From Flavobacterium stagni (GTDB lineage: Bacteria; Bacteroidota; Bacteroidia; Flavobacteriales; Flavobacteriaceae): a DNA stretch of 64,000 nt. How positions within the stretch are numbered: position 1 is the first letter of the stretch; every line of letters starts with the position of its first letter. This document shows positions 16,669-25,708 of this stretch, in pieces. The translations under genes and the position numbers were made by a program. Below the pieces are notes generated by a model. That model had not been told where the DNA came from. It was given only the letters and a program-made list of their open reading frames with translations, and did no database searches. The stretch covers positions 331,203-395,202 of the forward strand of contig NZ_SBKN01000002.1 of assembly GCF_004122105.1 (NCBI RefSeq). Reading direction: 5' to 3'.

Positions 16669-18219
16669 CTATTCGACCTTCGAAAAATTCAAATCTTGAA
16701 AATCGTAACTGAAATCGGTCAACGGCGAAATCGCTTCCATTGTAAAACCGATGATTTTCCCGCTGGAATCGCGTTTAAAGTATACGTGGGCATCGGCCAA
16801 CAAACTGCGGTTGTACCATTTCACAGCATAATGATCACCTTCCACCCAATGTAAGGTTCCCGTGAGTCGGGGCGAACGGTGGGAAGTGAAAATGGTTTTG
16901 CCTTTTGTCGAACTAATCGTAACTTCCCCAAACCACGGGTCTTTGAATTCGCCAGCCACTTTTGAATAATCTACTTTTATTTTATTCGTTTCGTTTTGTG
17001 TGACTTGCGCCCATATTTTATCAGTGATTTCATCGGCATTGTTTTCTTTCGCTTTGCGCTCTGTACTCAAAGCCGTAACGTGATCGGGATAGTTGAATCC
17101 CAAATAGGCATCTTTAATAGAGTTTGAAATCGCATTGAAAGCCGAACCGCTTTGTTGGTTAGTGAACACAATAATTCCCAATTGATCTTCGGGAAATAGG
17201 ATAGTTTGTGTTACAATTCCGTCCAAACCGCCGGTATGAGAAACCTGTAGATGGCCGTTAATATCGGTCAATTGCCATCCCAATCCATAGGTTTTGAAAT
17301 GGCAGTTATAAGGCGCCACATTCGTAATCGGCATGATGGTTTGTGGGGTCCACATTTCATTATGTGTAGTTAAACTGAATAATTGCTTTTCAAGATTCGA
17401 ACCGTATTTACCGCGATTCAATTGGGCAATTACCCATTTGCTCCAATCATTCACCGAGGTTTGAACGCCTGCCGCTGCATCAAAAATGGGGTTTTTGTAC
17501 CGTTTGATGACTTCCAATTTGCCATTAGTGGGTACATGCGGCACGATGGCATTGGTGGTGTCTTTGAGTCGGTTCCATGAAGTCGCACTGCGCTTCATTT
17601 CCAACGGTTCCATCAGGTTTTTCTCTACAAATTCATTCCAAGACATTCCAGATACTTTGGCCACGACCTCACCCGCTATGATGTACAATAAATTGTCGTA
17701 ATCGTATTCCGTACGAAAGCCGGAAACGGGTTTTAAATATTGAATGTTTTGGATAATGTCTTTGGGGGTAAAATTATGTCCGTCGGGCCAAATCATCAAA
17801 TCTCCAGCGCCCAATCCCAGTCCGCTCTTATGAATCAACAAATCCCGAATGGTGAATTCTTTCGTGACATAGTCGTTATACATTTTAAACTCGGGTAAAT
17901 ATTGAATGACTTTATCGTCCCATTGTATTTTCTTTTGATCGACCAAAATTCCTAACGCGGCTGCAGTCATCGCTTTGCTGTTGGAAGCTACCGCAAATAA
18001 AGTGTTGGCATCGACCTTTTCTTGCGTTTTAATATTGGTAACCCCATAGCCTTTGGCCATTACTAATTTTCCGTCTTTGATAATTCCTACTGCTATTCCG
18101 GGAACATTAAAGGCTTTACGCGTACGTTCTACCACATCGTCCAATTGGGCTTCGGTCATTTGGGCGAATGTCGTTAGTGAAAAGATGAGGAACAGGGTAG
18201 CTACAAGTGTTTTTTTCAT
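16669..18219 (-). CDS. Serine hydrolase (class C beta-lactamase-like)
   Basis: A 516-residue exported hydrolase of the penicillin-binding-protein/AmpC fold. Signal peptide MKKTLVATLFLIFSLTTFAQ supports the start at 18219 rather than an ATG 75 bp upstream that overlaps the previous gene. Active-site motifs: SxxK as SNSK near residue 80, YxN as YDN in YDYDNLLYII, and HTGG in SHTGGLDGI. The C-terminal ~100 residues form a separate beta domain like DUF3471 found in such hydrolases. True substrate (peptide, ester or beta-lactam) is not readable; a beta-lactamase role should not be assumed. It lies 16 bp after the RNA methyltransferase gene and is probably co-transcribed with it. Confidence 0.88.
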   Translation of the reverse strand: MKKTLVATLFLIFSLTTFAQMTEAQLDDVVERTRKAFNVPGIAVGIIKDGKLVMAKGYGVTNIKTQEKVDANTLFAVASNSKAMTAAALGILVDQKKIQWDDKVIQYLPEFKMYNDYVTKEFTIRDLLIHKSGLGLGAGDLMIWPDGHNFTPKDIIQNIQYLKPVSGFRTEYDYDNLLYIIAGEVVAKVSGMSWNEFVEKNLMEPLEMKRSATSWNRLKDTTNAIVPHVPTNGKLEVIKRYKNPIFDAAAGVQTSVNDWSKWVIAQLNRGKYGSNLEKQLFSLTTHNEMWTPQTIMPITNVAPYNCHFKTYGLGWQLTDINGHLQVSHTGGLDGIVTQTILFPEDQLGIIVFTNQQSGSAFNAISNSIKDAYLGFNYPDHVTALSTERKAKENNADEITDKIWAQVTQNETNKIKVDYSKVAGEFKDPWFGEVTISSTKGKTIFTSHRSPRLTGTLHWVEGDHYAVKWYNRSLLADAHVYFKRDSSGKIIGFTMEAISPLTDFSYDFQDLNFSKVE

Positions 18220-18235
18220 GGGAAGAATAATTAAA

Positions 18236-19024
18236 TTAAAAACCACGTTGACGTTTGGCTTCAAAAAGTAAGATCGCTGCCGCCACGGATACATTCATGG
18301 AATCAATGGTGCCCGACATGGGTATGATGATATTTTGGGTGGCCGCTTCCCGCCACGCAGCCGTGAGTCCGGTGGCTTCAGTGCCTACTACAAGGGCGGT
18401 CGGACCCGTATAATCGTTTTCGTGATAGGCGTTTGAATTTTGTAAAGTGGCGCTATAAATGGCGATATTTTTTTGTAGTAAAAAGGTAATGACTTCTTCA
18501 GAGCTTCCTGTGGCAATGGGATTGGTAAATAAACAACCCACACTGGAGCGCACGATATTGGGATTGTAAAGATCCGTTTTGGGGTTGGCAATCAAAACGG
18601 CATCGGCACCTACCGCATCGGCTGTGCGTAACAAAGCACCCAGATTCCCGGGTTTTTCAATCGCTTCAGCTACTAAAACCAATGGGTTTTTGGGTAAATC
18701 TAAACGAGCAATTTCGTGATTTTTCATTTTTGCTACCGCAATTATACCTTCTGTGGTATCGCGATAGGCCAGTTTTTGATAGACTTCTTTATGAATTTCT
18801 ATCCATTCGCAAGAAACGGGTAATTGTTTTTGTAGTTCAGAATAATCAACAAGTTCAGGAACAAACAATACGGTTTCCAATTCGTATCCGCCTTTCAAGG
18901 CCAGTTCAATTTCCCGTTGGCCTTCAATCAAAAATGTGCCGGATTGTTTTCGGGCTTTGGCTTTTTCTTGCAAAAGGACAAGGGATTTGATGAACGGATT
19001 TTGGGTCGAACTGATTTGTTTCAA
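18236..19024 (-). CDS. TrmH/SpoU-family RNA 2'-O-methyltransferase
   Basis: A 262-residue SAM-dependent methyltransferase of the trefoil-knot SPOUT class. An N-terminal substrate-binding domain (FLIEGQREIELALKGG) precedes the three SPOUT motifs: EKPGNLGALLRTADAVG (motif 1 with the catalytic Arg), VVGTEATGL (motif 2) and IPMSGTIDSMNVSVAAAI (motif 3, knot). These enzymes methylate ribose 2'-OH in rRNA or tRNA; which nucleotide is not evident. First gene of a probable two-gene unit with the serine hydrolase; 44 bp separates it from the T9SS cargo gene upstream. Confidence 0.9.
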   Translation of the reverse strand: MKQISSTQNPFIKSLVLLQEKAKARKQSGTFLIEGQREIELALKGGYELETVLFVPELVDYSELQKQLPVSCEWIEIHKEVYQKLAYRDTTEGIIAVAKMKNHEIARLDLPKNPLVLVAEAIEKPGNLGALLRTADAVGADAVLIANPKTDLYNPNIVRSSVGCLFTNPIATGSSEEVITFLLQKNIAIYSATLQNSNAYHENDYTGPTALVVGTEATGLTAAWREAATQNIIIPMSGTIDSMNVSVAAAILLFEAKRQRGF

Positions 19025-19068
19025 AACAATAAATTTAGAAGGCTAAAATACGAGAAATCGGCGAAACC

Positions 19069-20880
19069 TTAAAATGTGAAATAGAGCCAACCCACATAGG
19101 GTTCGGGATAGCCATCGTCGTTTAATTTCAGTACGTAATAATAGGTTCCTTTGGGCGAAATATAATTACTAATGGTGTTTTTATCGATCGAAAATCCGTC
19201 CCATTCTGGTAAGTTGTTATTACCTGTCCATACCAAATGCCCCCAACGGTTGTAGATTTCGAGGGTGAAGTGGGTGAAAATATTATACAATCCATCAATA
19301 TGAAAAGTGTCATTCGCTCCATCTCCATTGCCTGAAACATAGTTGTAAATCGTAGGCGGACAGTTTTTGGTTTGCAATTCAAACGAACCAATGGTATAAC
19401 AATGGGTATTATCAATGCGGAAATAAATGGTTTTGGGTGTGGCATTCGCCCAGTAATTTTCGGGAGTAAGGATGGCATTGACCTGATTGGTCGCATCACT
19501 CACAGATTCATAGTAGCCTGAAAATTGCGCTGAGGACGCATCAAATGCGGTATTCGCATAGTCGAAAAAGTCAAATTGACCGGAAGTAAACCCTTGGTTA
19601 CAACTCACCAATGGCGCTAAAGTTTGGACCACCGGACTCGTCCATAACGAAATGGAAAACGATGCCGCGTTATTGTTTTCAATGAGTTCGATCACCGTAC
19701 TCTGTCCCAATCCGTTGTCGTCCACTTGTGCATCCAACGTAAAAGTATCCGGAACGGTTGTAGGGATAGTAAGGGTAACTTGTCCCGTTTCACTTCCATT
19801 AACAGGAATGATGGTTTGGGTTTGGGCTTGCCCCACAAGCGTTCCTCCAATATAAAATGCAATCGGTGTTTGTGCGGGTAGTGGGTCGGTGGCATTCGGG
19901 TTGGAAACCGTATAATGCACTGTAATATCTCGTGAATCGCAACTTTGGTCGACCGAATCGATTTGAATGACAGCATCAGGGAGCTGACTGTTAAATGTCG
20001 TAACTATGACATTCATTAAAACCATATCCTGTCCCGAGGTGAGTTGGATCAAAGCTGAGGTATCCCCAATTTGGATGTTGTTTTGGATGGAGTAAATGTC
20101 CAAATCCATGTTGTACATTGTCGAACTGCCTGTAATGGAATTGGTACCGTTAAAGGCATTCGTGGCCGGATTTAAAGGCGGATTGCTCAATAAATTTCCG
20201 TTGATGCGCAGACTTTCATTTACGGCTAAATTGGAGTCACCTTCCCATGCCACAAATCCAATTTTGGCCCCAACATTATCCACTACATTCAAGTTGGTTA
20301 AATTGATATTTATTGACGAAGGAATACTTTGCAGACCATCATAAATATTCACTTGATTGATGGGTAATGTAGGGTCGGAATACACAATCACCAAGGCCCA
20401 ACCCGCAAAATTGGTTCGGTTTAAGCAGTAGCCGGGCTGAGTTATAAGTTCATTACTAATGTCTAAGTCAGCTAAAGTATAGATTCCGTTGCCTGTGGTT
20501 TGGAGTAGAGCAGTTACATCAGCGAAAGCACTGAAATAGGGAAGTCCGGAGGAGCTGTTAATGTTTGAAAATAATCGAGTTGCGGTTACAGTTTGGTTGT
20601 TTAATGAAACCGAAGTGTCGCCGGTACCCGAGCCTGCCCAATACAAAAAGGCTTGGTGCAATTGTTGTGTCCCGGCAAGTGTTAGTGTGGCTGAAGAAGC
20701 GGCTGCAATCAAATTTTCACAACCAGCGGTGGTGTTATTTTCTCCCAAATTCAGGGTGTTGCCCACAAAAGTAAAGTCGTAACGACCATTATATTGTTGG
20801 TACAAGCCTACATTTTGCCCATACATTTTCCCCATTAGGAAAAAAATCAACAATAATCTTGTGTAACAGACGTTTGGCAT
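19069..20880 (-). CDS. T9SS type B sorting domain-containing surface protein
   Basis: A 603-residue protein with an N-terminal signal peptide ending near MGKMYGQ. The N-terminal ~270 residues contain a beta-rich domain of a type found in bacterial DUF3344-like or adhesin proteins (HQAFLYWAGSGTGDTSVSLN, GWALVIVYSDPTLPINQVNIYDG). A CARDB-like Ig domain follows (about residues 300-400). The C-terminal ~85 residues are a gliding-motility-associated type B sorting domain: YVSGNGDGANDTFHIDG, EIYNRWGHLVW, PKGTYYYVL. It is therefore probably exported by T9SS to the cell surface or medium. Ligand unknown. Monocistronic by spacing; it is followed by the methyltransferase gene. Confidence 0.88.
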   Translation of the reverse strand: MPNVCYTRLLLIFFLMGKMYGQNVGLYQQYNGRYDFTFVGNTLNLGENNTTAGCENLIAAASSATLTLAGTQQLHQAFLYWAGSGTGDTSVSLNNQTVTATRLFSNINSSSGLPYFSAFADVTALLQTTGNGIYTLADLDISNELITQPGYCLNRTNFAGWALVIVYSDPTLPINQVNIYDGLQSIPSSININLTNLNVVDNVGAKIGFVAWEGDSNLAVNESLRINGNLLSNPPLNPATNAFNGTNSITGSSTMYNMDLDIYSIQNNIQIGDTSALIQLTSGQDMVLMNVIVTTFNSQLPDAVIQIDSVDQSCDSRDITVHYTVSNPNATDPLPAQTPIAFYIGGTLVGQAQTQTIIPVNGSETGQVTLTIPTTVPDTFTLDAQVDDNGLGQSTVIELIENNNAASFSISLWTSPVVQTLAPLVSCNQGFTSGQFDFFDYANTAFDASSAQFSGYYESVSDATNQVNAILTPENYWANATPKTIYFRIDNTHCYTIGSFELQTKNCPPTIYNYVSGNGDGANDTFHIDGLYNIFTHFTLEIYNRWGHLVWTGNNNLPEWDGFSIDKNTISNYISPKGTYYYVLKLNDDGYPEPYVGWLYFTF

Positions 20881-20931
20881 TGAAATTATTTTATTGCATC
20901 TAAAAATAGTAATTTATTTTTTAATTATCGT

Positions 20932-20939
20932 TAAATTTG
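20932..20939 (+). promoter_or_regulatory. Candidate -7 element for the first glycan operon
   Basis: TAAATTTG fits TAnnTTTG and lies about 50 bp before the first gene of the plus-strand block starting at 20990. No TTTG is found 19 bp upstream. Confidence 0.4.
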
Positions 20940-20989
20940 AATTGGTCTAACTAAAACGGACCAATCGAAATCACAGAGAATCAACAGAT

Positions 20990-21961
20990 TTGTACCAAGT
21001 AATCCCATACCAACCTTCCGATTATGAGCGCTGGAATGCCTTTGTAGCGCAATCCCGTAACGGTACTTTTCTATTTCATCGCGATTTTATGGAATACCAC
21101 CAAGATCGATTTCATGATTTTTCAATGTTGGTGGTAAAAGAGGAAAAAGTTGTTGCCCTTTTGCCCGCCCATCGTGTTGACAATGCGGTGTTTTCTCATT
21201 GGGGGCTCACGTATGGCGGCTTGGTATTGCCCGTTTATACCCATATTTCCGAAGTTATAGGCATAGTGCAATCCATTTTAAACTATTTGCTTCAAAGTGG
21301 TATTGAAACCTTGCACCTCAAAGAAATTCCTTCTTTTTATTGCCAAGGTTACAATGGAGATTTAGCGTATATACTGCACCAATGTCAGGCACAAATTACC
21401 CGAGCTGATTTGCTGTCTACCCTCGATTTAACACTTCCATTGGCGATTTCAAAATCCCGAAAAGAAAGCATTCGTCGGGGTCAAAAGAACGGTTTGATTG
21501 TGCGGGAAGAAACGGATTTAACCGCTTTTTGGAACGAATTGTTGATTCCGAATCTCGCCCAACGGCATGCTGCGAAGCCGGTGCATACGCTGGAAGAAAT
21601 GACACTTTTACAAAGCCGTTTTCCTCAAAACATTCGCCATTTTAATGTCTATGAAGGCGAAAATTTAATTGCGGGAACCACCGTTTTCTGTACAGGTCGG
21701 GTGGCGCATCCACAATATATTGCGGGCGATGATCGTCGTTCTGAAACGGGTGCGTTGGATTTTTTATACCATTTTTTAATTACAGAAGTGTACTCCAATT
21801 GTCTGGTTTTCGATTTTGGAATTTCGAATGAAAACCAAGGGAAAAATATCAACAGTGGCTTGCAGTTTTGGAAAGAATCCTATGGTGCTCAACCCGTAGT
21901 TCAACATTTTTATCGAGTGGCCACCGCCTCTTATGTTCAACTAGATTCCATTCTCCTATGA
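20990..21961 (+). CDS. GNAT/FemAB-like acyltransferase
   Basis: A 323-residue protein with the two-lobe GNAT (FemAB-like) layout: first lobe YERWNAFVAQSRNGTFLFHRDFMEY, second lobe with the FNVYEGENLIAGTTVFC strand and GALDFLYHFLI. Such proteins transfer acyl or aminoacyl groups to amino sugars or peptidoglycan. As the first gene of an operon with an FdtB-like aminotransferase, an N-acyltransferase for the amino sugar made by its neighbour is plausible but unproven. The start is a TTG at 20990; no upstream in-frame ATG was found. Its stop overlaps the next start by four bases (ATGA). Confidence 0.78.
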   Translation: MYQVIPYQPSDYERWNAFVAQSRNGTFLFHRDFMEYHQDRFHDFSMLVVKEEKVVALLPAHRVDNAVFSHWGLTYGGLVLPVYTHISEVIGIVQSILNYLLQSGIETLHLKEIPSFYCQGYNGDLAYILHQCQAQITRADLLSTLDLTLPLAISKSRKESIRRGQKNGLIVREETDLTAFWNELLIPNLAQRHAAKPVHTLEEMTLLQSRFPQNIRHFNVYEGENLIAGTTVFCTGRVAHPQYIAGDDRRSETGALDFLYHFLITEVYSNCLVFDFGISNENQGKNINSGLQFWKESYGAQPVVQHFYRVATASYVQLDSILL

Positions 21962-23037
21962 TTCCATTTTTAAACTTACAAGCGCTCCATGCTCCGCATC
22001 ACGAAGCCTATCATTTGCGTTTGCAACATATCTTGGATCAGGGACAATTTATATTGGGGGAGGAGGTAACCCGTTTTGAAAAATCCTTTGCCGAGTTTTG
22101 CGGTGCTCCTTATGCCATCGGTGTTGGAAATGGTTTGGATGCAATAACTCTCACGTTACGTGGGTATCAACTGTTAGGGAAGTTACAACCTGGGGATCAT
22201 GTTTTGGTGCCCGCCAATACATTTATCGCTTCGATAATTGGAATTCGAGAGGCAGGAATGGTACCTGTTTTGGTCGAACCCGATCCGGAAACCTATAATC
22301 TCTCCACAAAAGATTTAGAAAAGTATTTGAATTCCAAAGTCAGAGCAATCATGGTCGTTCATTTGTACGGTCAATTGGCTCCCATGGAGGAATTGATCGC
22401 CTTTGCCGAGAAACTCCAATTGCTACTCCTTGAAGATGCGGCACAAGGTCACGGTTTGCCCAAAGTGGGGAATCATACCCAAACTTACAGTTTTTATCCT
22501 GGGAAAAATTTAGGCGCACTTGGTGATGCAGGGGCGGTAGTTACACATGAAGTCGAACTTTATCAGGTCATTAAGCAGCTCCGAAATTACGGTTCTGACC
22601 AAAAATACCACAATGAATTGCCCGGTGTGAATTCGCGACTTGATCCCTTGCAAGCGGCTTTTTTGTCGGTGCGACTCCCATTTGTTAACCCAGAAAATGA
22701 ACAGCGTCGCGCCATTGCCAAACGTTATACTGCCGAAATTAATCATCCTTTGATTCAAACACCAAGCATTGCGGATTACAACCGTCATGTGTTTCATTTG
22801 TATGTTGTTCGTTGTGCACAACGCGATGCTTTGCAACAATATTTATTTGAAAAAGGGATTGAAACGTTAATTCATTATCCCATTCCGCCCCACAAGCAAG
22901 GTGCGTTTCCCGAGTTACATCATTTGCCATTGTCTTTTACCGAACAACTGCACCGCGAAGTGTTGAGTTTGCCTATGAGTCCGCTCCTCACCGATGAAGA
23001 AGTATCGTACATCATCCAAACTTTAAACGCGTTTTAA
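21958..23037 (+). CDS. DegT/DnrJ/EryC1/StrS sugar aminotransferase (FdtB/QdtB-like)
   Basis: A 359-residue PLP-dependent aminotransferase that puts an amino group on a keto-sugar nucleotide. Marks: FILGEEVTRFEKSFAEF, GVGNGLDAITLTLRG, the DAAQGHG block with PLP-contacting Asp, and the Schiff-base Lys in YSFYPGKNLGALGDAG. The HALH-to-GQFILG opening resembles FdtB/QdtB, which make TDP-3-amino-3,6-dideoxy sugars, and an FdtA-like ketoisomerase lies in the same cluster at 29568. Start at 21958 (MIPFLNLQ) is set by homology and by ATGA overlap with the acyltransferase gene. The stop overlaps the flippase start by one base (TAATG). Sugar identity (Fuc3N or Qui3N type) unresolved. Confidence 0.88.
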   Translation: MIPFLNLQALHAPHHEAYHLRLQHILDQGQFILGEEVTRFEKSFAEFCGAPYAIGVGNGLDAITLTLRGYQLLGKLQPGDHVLVPANTFIASIIGIREAGMVPVLVEPDPETYNLSTKDLEKYLNSKVRAIMVVHLYGQLAPMEELIAFAEKLQLLLLEDAAQGHGLPKVGNHTQTYSFYPGKNLGALGDAGAVVTHEVELYQVIKQLRNYGSDQKYHNELPGVNSRLDPLQAAFLSVRLPFVNPENEQRRAIAKRYTAEINHPLIQTPSIADYNRHVFHLYVVRCAQRDALQQYLFEKGIETLIHYPIPPHKQGAFPELHHLPLSFTEQLHREVLSLPMSPLLTDEEVSYIIQTLNAF

Positions 23038-24308
23038 TGGCCGGACTACGTTCAATATGGAAAGAAGATTTATGGAAAATTGCATCCCTGAACAGTCTTT
23101 CCATTGGATTAAAGTTGGTCACCGGATTTATCACGTCCAAGCTATTGGCGGTTTACATCGGACCTGCCGGATTGGCTTTGGTGGGAAATTTGCGTAATTT
23201 TCTCACTTCTGTAGAGAATATCGCAACTTTCGGATTCACCAACGGCATTGTGAAGTATACCGCTTCGTACCAAGACCAACCGGAACGGCAACAAGAGTTT
23301 ATCAATTCGGTGCTTACGTTTCTGCCTATCATGGCGCTGCTGTGTTCACTCGGAATAGGCGGCTTCGCTTCGTATTGGAATGCATGGCTTTTAGAAGGTG
23401 ATTCCGCTTATAACTCGGTGTTTTTTTATGTAGCGTTAGCATTGCCATGGTATTTGGTAAGTGTGGTGTTAACGTCCATTCTCAACGGTTTAGAAGCCTA
23501 CAAAAAAGTGGTGTACACCCAAATTTTTGGAATGTTGGCAGGTTTGGTACTTACAGTCGGATTGGTACTAACCACGCAAACCTACGGCGCATTAATAGCA
23601 GTAGTGGCCGCTCCAGCACTTCAATTTTTTGCGGTTGTCTTTTATTTAAAAAAACAAATACAAGGTTTCCGTTTCCAAATTCATAACAGCGATTTGCAAA
23701 ATTTATCCCATTATTCATTGATGGCCATTGCTTCCTCAGTGATTGGTCCGTTGGTATTTATTGCCATTCGAAACCGACTTATCCTTTCGTCGGGGATGGA
23801 TGCTGCTGGGTATTGGGAAGCGTTGAGTCGGATCTCTAGTTATTATTTTTTGTTTTTATCCACGTTAATCAGCTTGTATTTTTTACCGCGATTGGCTAAA
23901 GTCACTACAATAGCTGAAGAAAAGTCCATTTTGAAATCGTATTTTTTTCAACTCATGCCCGTATTTACCGTAGGCTTAATTGGAATTTATCTATTCAGAG
24001 TATGGGTAGTGCGTTTGTTTTTTACCAGTGCGTTCGAACCCGTAAGTGACCTATTAATTTGGCAGTTGGTTGGTGATTTTGGAAAAGGAATGGCGTTGAT
24101 TTTAGGCTATCGTTTTTTTGCTTATCGCCAAACCCAATTGTTCCTTTTTACCGAATTGTTTTCGTTGGCCAGCTTGTATTTTTTAGCCCAATATGGCATA
24201 CAAACCGAAGGTCTTGTCGGACTTATGAAAGCCTATGCGCTGAATTACGGAATTTATTTCGTCTTACTCGTCTTGCTGTACCGTTTTGGCAAGCCCGTGC
24301 ATAGGTAG
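23037..24308 (+). CDS. Wzx-like O-antigen/polysaccharide flippase
   Basis: A 423-residue inner-membrane protein with about twelve hydrophobic segments and the MOP/MATE-like layout of polysaccharide flippases (LLAVYIGPAGLALVGNLRNF; GLEAYKKVVYTQIFGMLAGLVL; LILGYRFFAYRQTQLFLFTELF). It would move undecaprenyl-linked repeat units across the inner membrane. It is the third gene of an operon with the acyltransferase and FdtB-like aminotransferase, coupled by a one-base overlap. The last 45 bp overlap the 3' end of the convergent HAD phosphatase gene. No Wzy polymerase was recognised next to it; the GT-C protein at 25665 is not a clear Wzy. Confidence 0.84.
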   Translation: MAGLRSIWKEDLWKIASLNSLSIGLKLVTGFITSKLLAVYIGPAGLALVGNLRNFLTSVENIATFGFTNGIVKYTASYQDQPERQQEFINSVLTFLPIMALLCSLGIGGFASYWNAWLLEGDSAYNSVFFYVALALPWYLVSVVLTSILNGLEAYKKVVYTQIFGMLAGLVLTVGLVLTTQTYGALIAVVAAPALQFFAVVFYLKKQIQGFRFQIHNSDLQNLSHYSLMAIASSVIGPLVFIAIRNRLILSSGMDAAGYWEALSRISSYYFLFLSTLISLYFLPRLAKVTTIAEEKSILKSYFFQLMPVFTVGLIGIYLFRVWVVRLFFTSAFEPVSDLLIWQLVGDFGKGMALILGYRFFAYRQTQLFLFTELFSLASLYFLAQYGIQTEGLVGLMKAYALNYGIYFVLLVLLYRFGKPVHR

Positions 24309-24845
24309 ATCGCCGCGGCCATAGCCGTGCACTTCGATGCAATCGTATTGAGCTAAATCATATACGGCTTGAATTCGTCTGACTTTCTCTTCAGCATTGC
24401 AATTTTTTCCGTGTAAATTTCCGGTAAGTTTGTTGTTTTTGTATTCCAAATGAGTCGCAATAAGGTCGAATTGTTGTTGTTCTGTCCAAGCTTCTAGCCA
24501 TTCTTTCGCGGAAGCGGTCACAATACAAATCGTGGCATATTCTTGTTCTTTTTTTAAAGAATCAAAAAGCGAACGATTCAACGCTTTATCAATTTCATGC
24601 AAAGCAAACTGCCGACCGATGGATGCTAATTTATCTTTTGGCATGCCCCCAAAAAAGAAGCGCAACCAAGTGGTTTTGGCCTTAGTAGGTGAAACTAATC
24701 GAAGTAAATAGCCGAGTAGAATCGGACTCAATATTACCATTCCGAAGAAATACCGACCCTTTCCAAAGTAGGTTCGGGTAAAAACAAGCATACTGTCATG
24801 GGTATACAAGGTTTCGTCAAAATCTACAAATACGATTTTTTTCAT
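24264..24845 (-). CDS. HAD-superfamily (subfamily IB-like) phosphatase
   Basis: A 193-residue phosphatase-like protein. HAD motif I is DFDETL (DxDxT with the nucleophile Asp); motif II is the Thr/Ser in IVTASAKEWL; a Lys follows in the NCNAEEKVRRI block. Motif III reads GYGRGDLPM: only the second acidic residue of the usual GDSxGD is present, an oddity. A hydrophobic segment near residues 35-50 suggests membrane association, as seen in some HAD-IB proteins. It is coupled to the UbiA-family gene by an ATGA overlap. By analogy with mycobacterial decaprenyl-phosphoryl-ribose synthesis it may remove the 5-phosphate from the lipid-linked ribose; this is inference. Start 24845 is set by MKKIVFVDFDE. 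Confidence 0.82.
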   Translation of the reverse strand: MKKIVFVDFDETLYTHDSMLVFTRTYFGKGRYFFGMVILSPILLGYLLRLVSPTKAKTTWLRFFFGGMPKDKLASIGRQFALHEIDKALNRSLFDSLKKEQEYATICIVTASAKEWLEAWTEQQQFDLIATHLEYKNNKLTGNLHGKNCNAEEKVRRIQAVYDLAQYDCIEVHGYGRGDLPMHGLAKTVQQDE

Positions 24846-25708
24846 GCTTGTCCGTATAAAAGTAAGCCCATAAAAAGTAGCCAACCCAAAAGGGTACATT
24901 GTAAATAACGGTCTTTTAAAACCAAGGTATTCGGAGCCAATGGTGTTTGATCGACTATGGCCAATTTCAAATACCGCAGTAATCCGTTCAAAACAAAAAA
25001 GGCAGAGATATAAATGTAATCGGATTGGTATTGGTTTTGGATGTCCGGACTCATGCAATACATCAAATACGCCACCGTGATTAATGCACTTAGTATTCCT
25101 AAACAAGTATCGATGAAGGCCAAATTATAGTGTTCGATGTTTTTCCGAGTGGTCACGCCTTCCAAATGTAAGATGAAATCGGTTCGGCGTTTCGCTAAAG
25201 CCAGAAATAAAGCTAATAGATAGGTTTCCAGAATAATCCAAATCGAAAGATGGGTCGATGAGGCTATACTTCCCACCCATAACCGCAACAAAAATCCGAT
25301 CGCGATAATCGACACATCCACCAAGGCAATTTGTTTGAGTCGGATACTATAAAGAATATTAATAAAAAGGTAAAGTGCTAAAACCCCCACGATTTTGGGA
25401 TGGCAATAATAGGCAAGGGCGAATCCAATTCCGAGTAATATGCCGGCCAATCGATAGGCTGCAGTTAGTGATACATCACCAGCGGCCAACGGTCGGTTTT
25501 TCTTGACGGGATGCGCTTGATCTTCTACGATGTCCCGACTGTCATTAAATATATAAACACTACTGGCAATCGCACAAAAAGCAAAAAAGGCTAAAAAGGT
25601 GTTGCCCATTTGTACCCATGTGATTCCACCCGAAAAGAACAACGGCGCCGCAATAAAAGCGTTCTTAATGTACTGTTCCGGTCTTAGAAGTTTGAGGTAA
25701 GGGTGCAT
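24842..25708 (-). CDS. UbiA-family polyprenyltransferase, DPPR-synthase-like
   Basis: A 288-residue integral membrane protein with about eight to nine hydrophobic segments. The first Asp-rich motif, NDSRDIVEDQAHPVKKNRPL, matches the pattern NDxxDxxxDxxHPxKxxRPxAxG that I know from decaprenyl-phosphate phosphoribosyltransferase (mycobacterial Rv3806c/UbiA). The second region, YSIRLKQIALVDVSIIAIGFLLR, and the LALAKRRTDF segment also agree with that group rather than with quinone-type UbiA. The predicted reaction is transfer of 5-phosphoribose from PRPP to a polyprenyl phosphate. It overlaps the GT-C gene upstream by 44 bp and the HAD gene downstream by four, so all three are probably made together. 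Start 25708 chosen at MHPYLKLLRPEQ. Confidence 0.84.
   Translation of the reverse strand: MHPYLKLLRPEQYIKNAFIAAPLFFSGGITWVQMGNTFLAFFAFCAIASSVYIFNDSRDIVEDQAHPVKKNRPLAAGDVSLTAAYRLAGILLGIGFALAYYCHPKIVGVLALYLFINILYSIRLKQIALVDVSIIAIGFLLRLWVGSIASSTHLSIWIILETYLLALFLALAKRRTDFILHLEGVTTRKNIEHYNLAFIDTCLGILSALITVAYLMYCMSPDIQNQYQSDYIYISAFFVLNGLLRYLKLAIVDQTPLAPNTLVLKDRYLQCTLLGWLLFMGLLLYGQA

Noticed and set aside
16669..18219. Beta-lactam resistance gene
   Set aside because: Catalytic motifs fit the serine hydrolase class broadly; there is no evidence for beta-lactam specificity.
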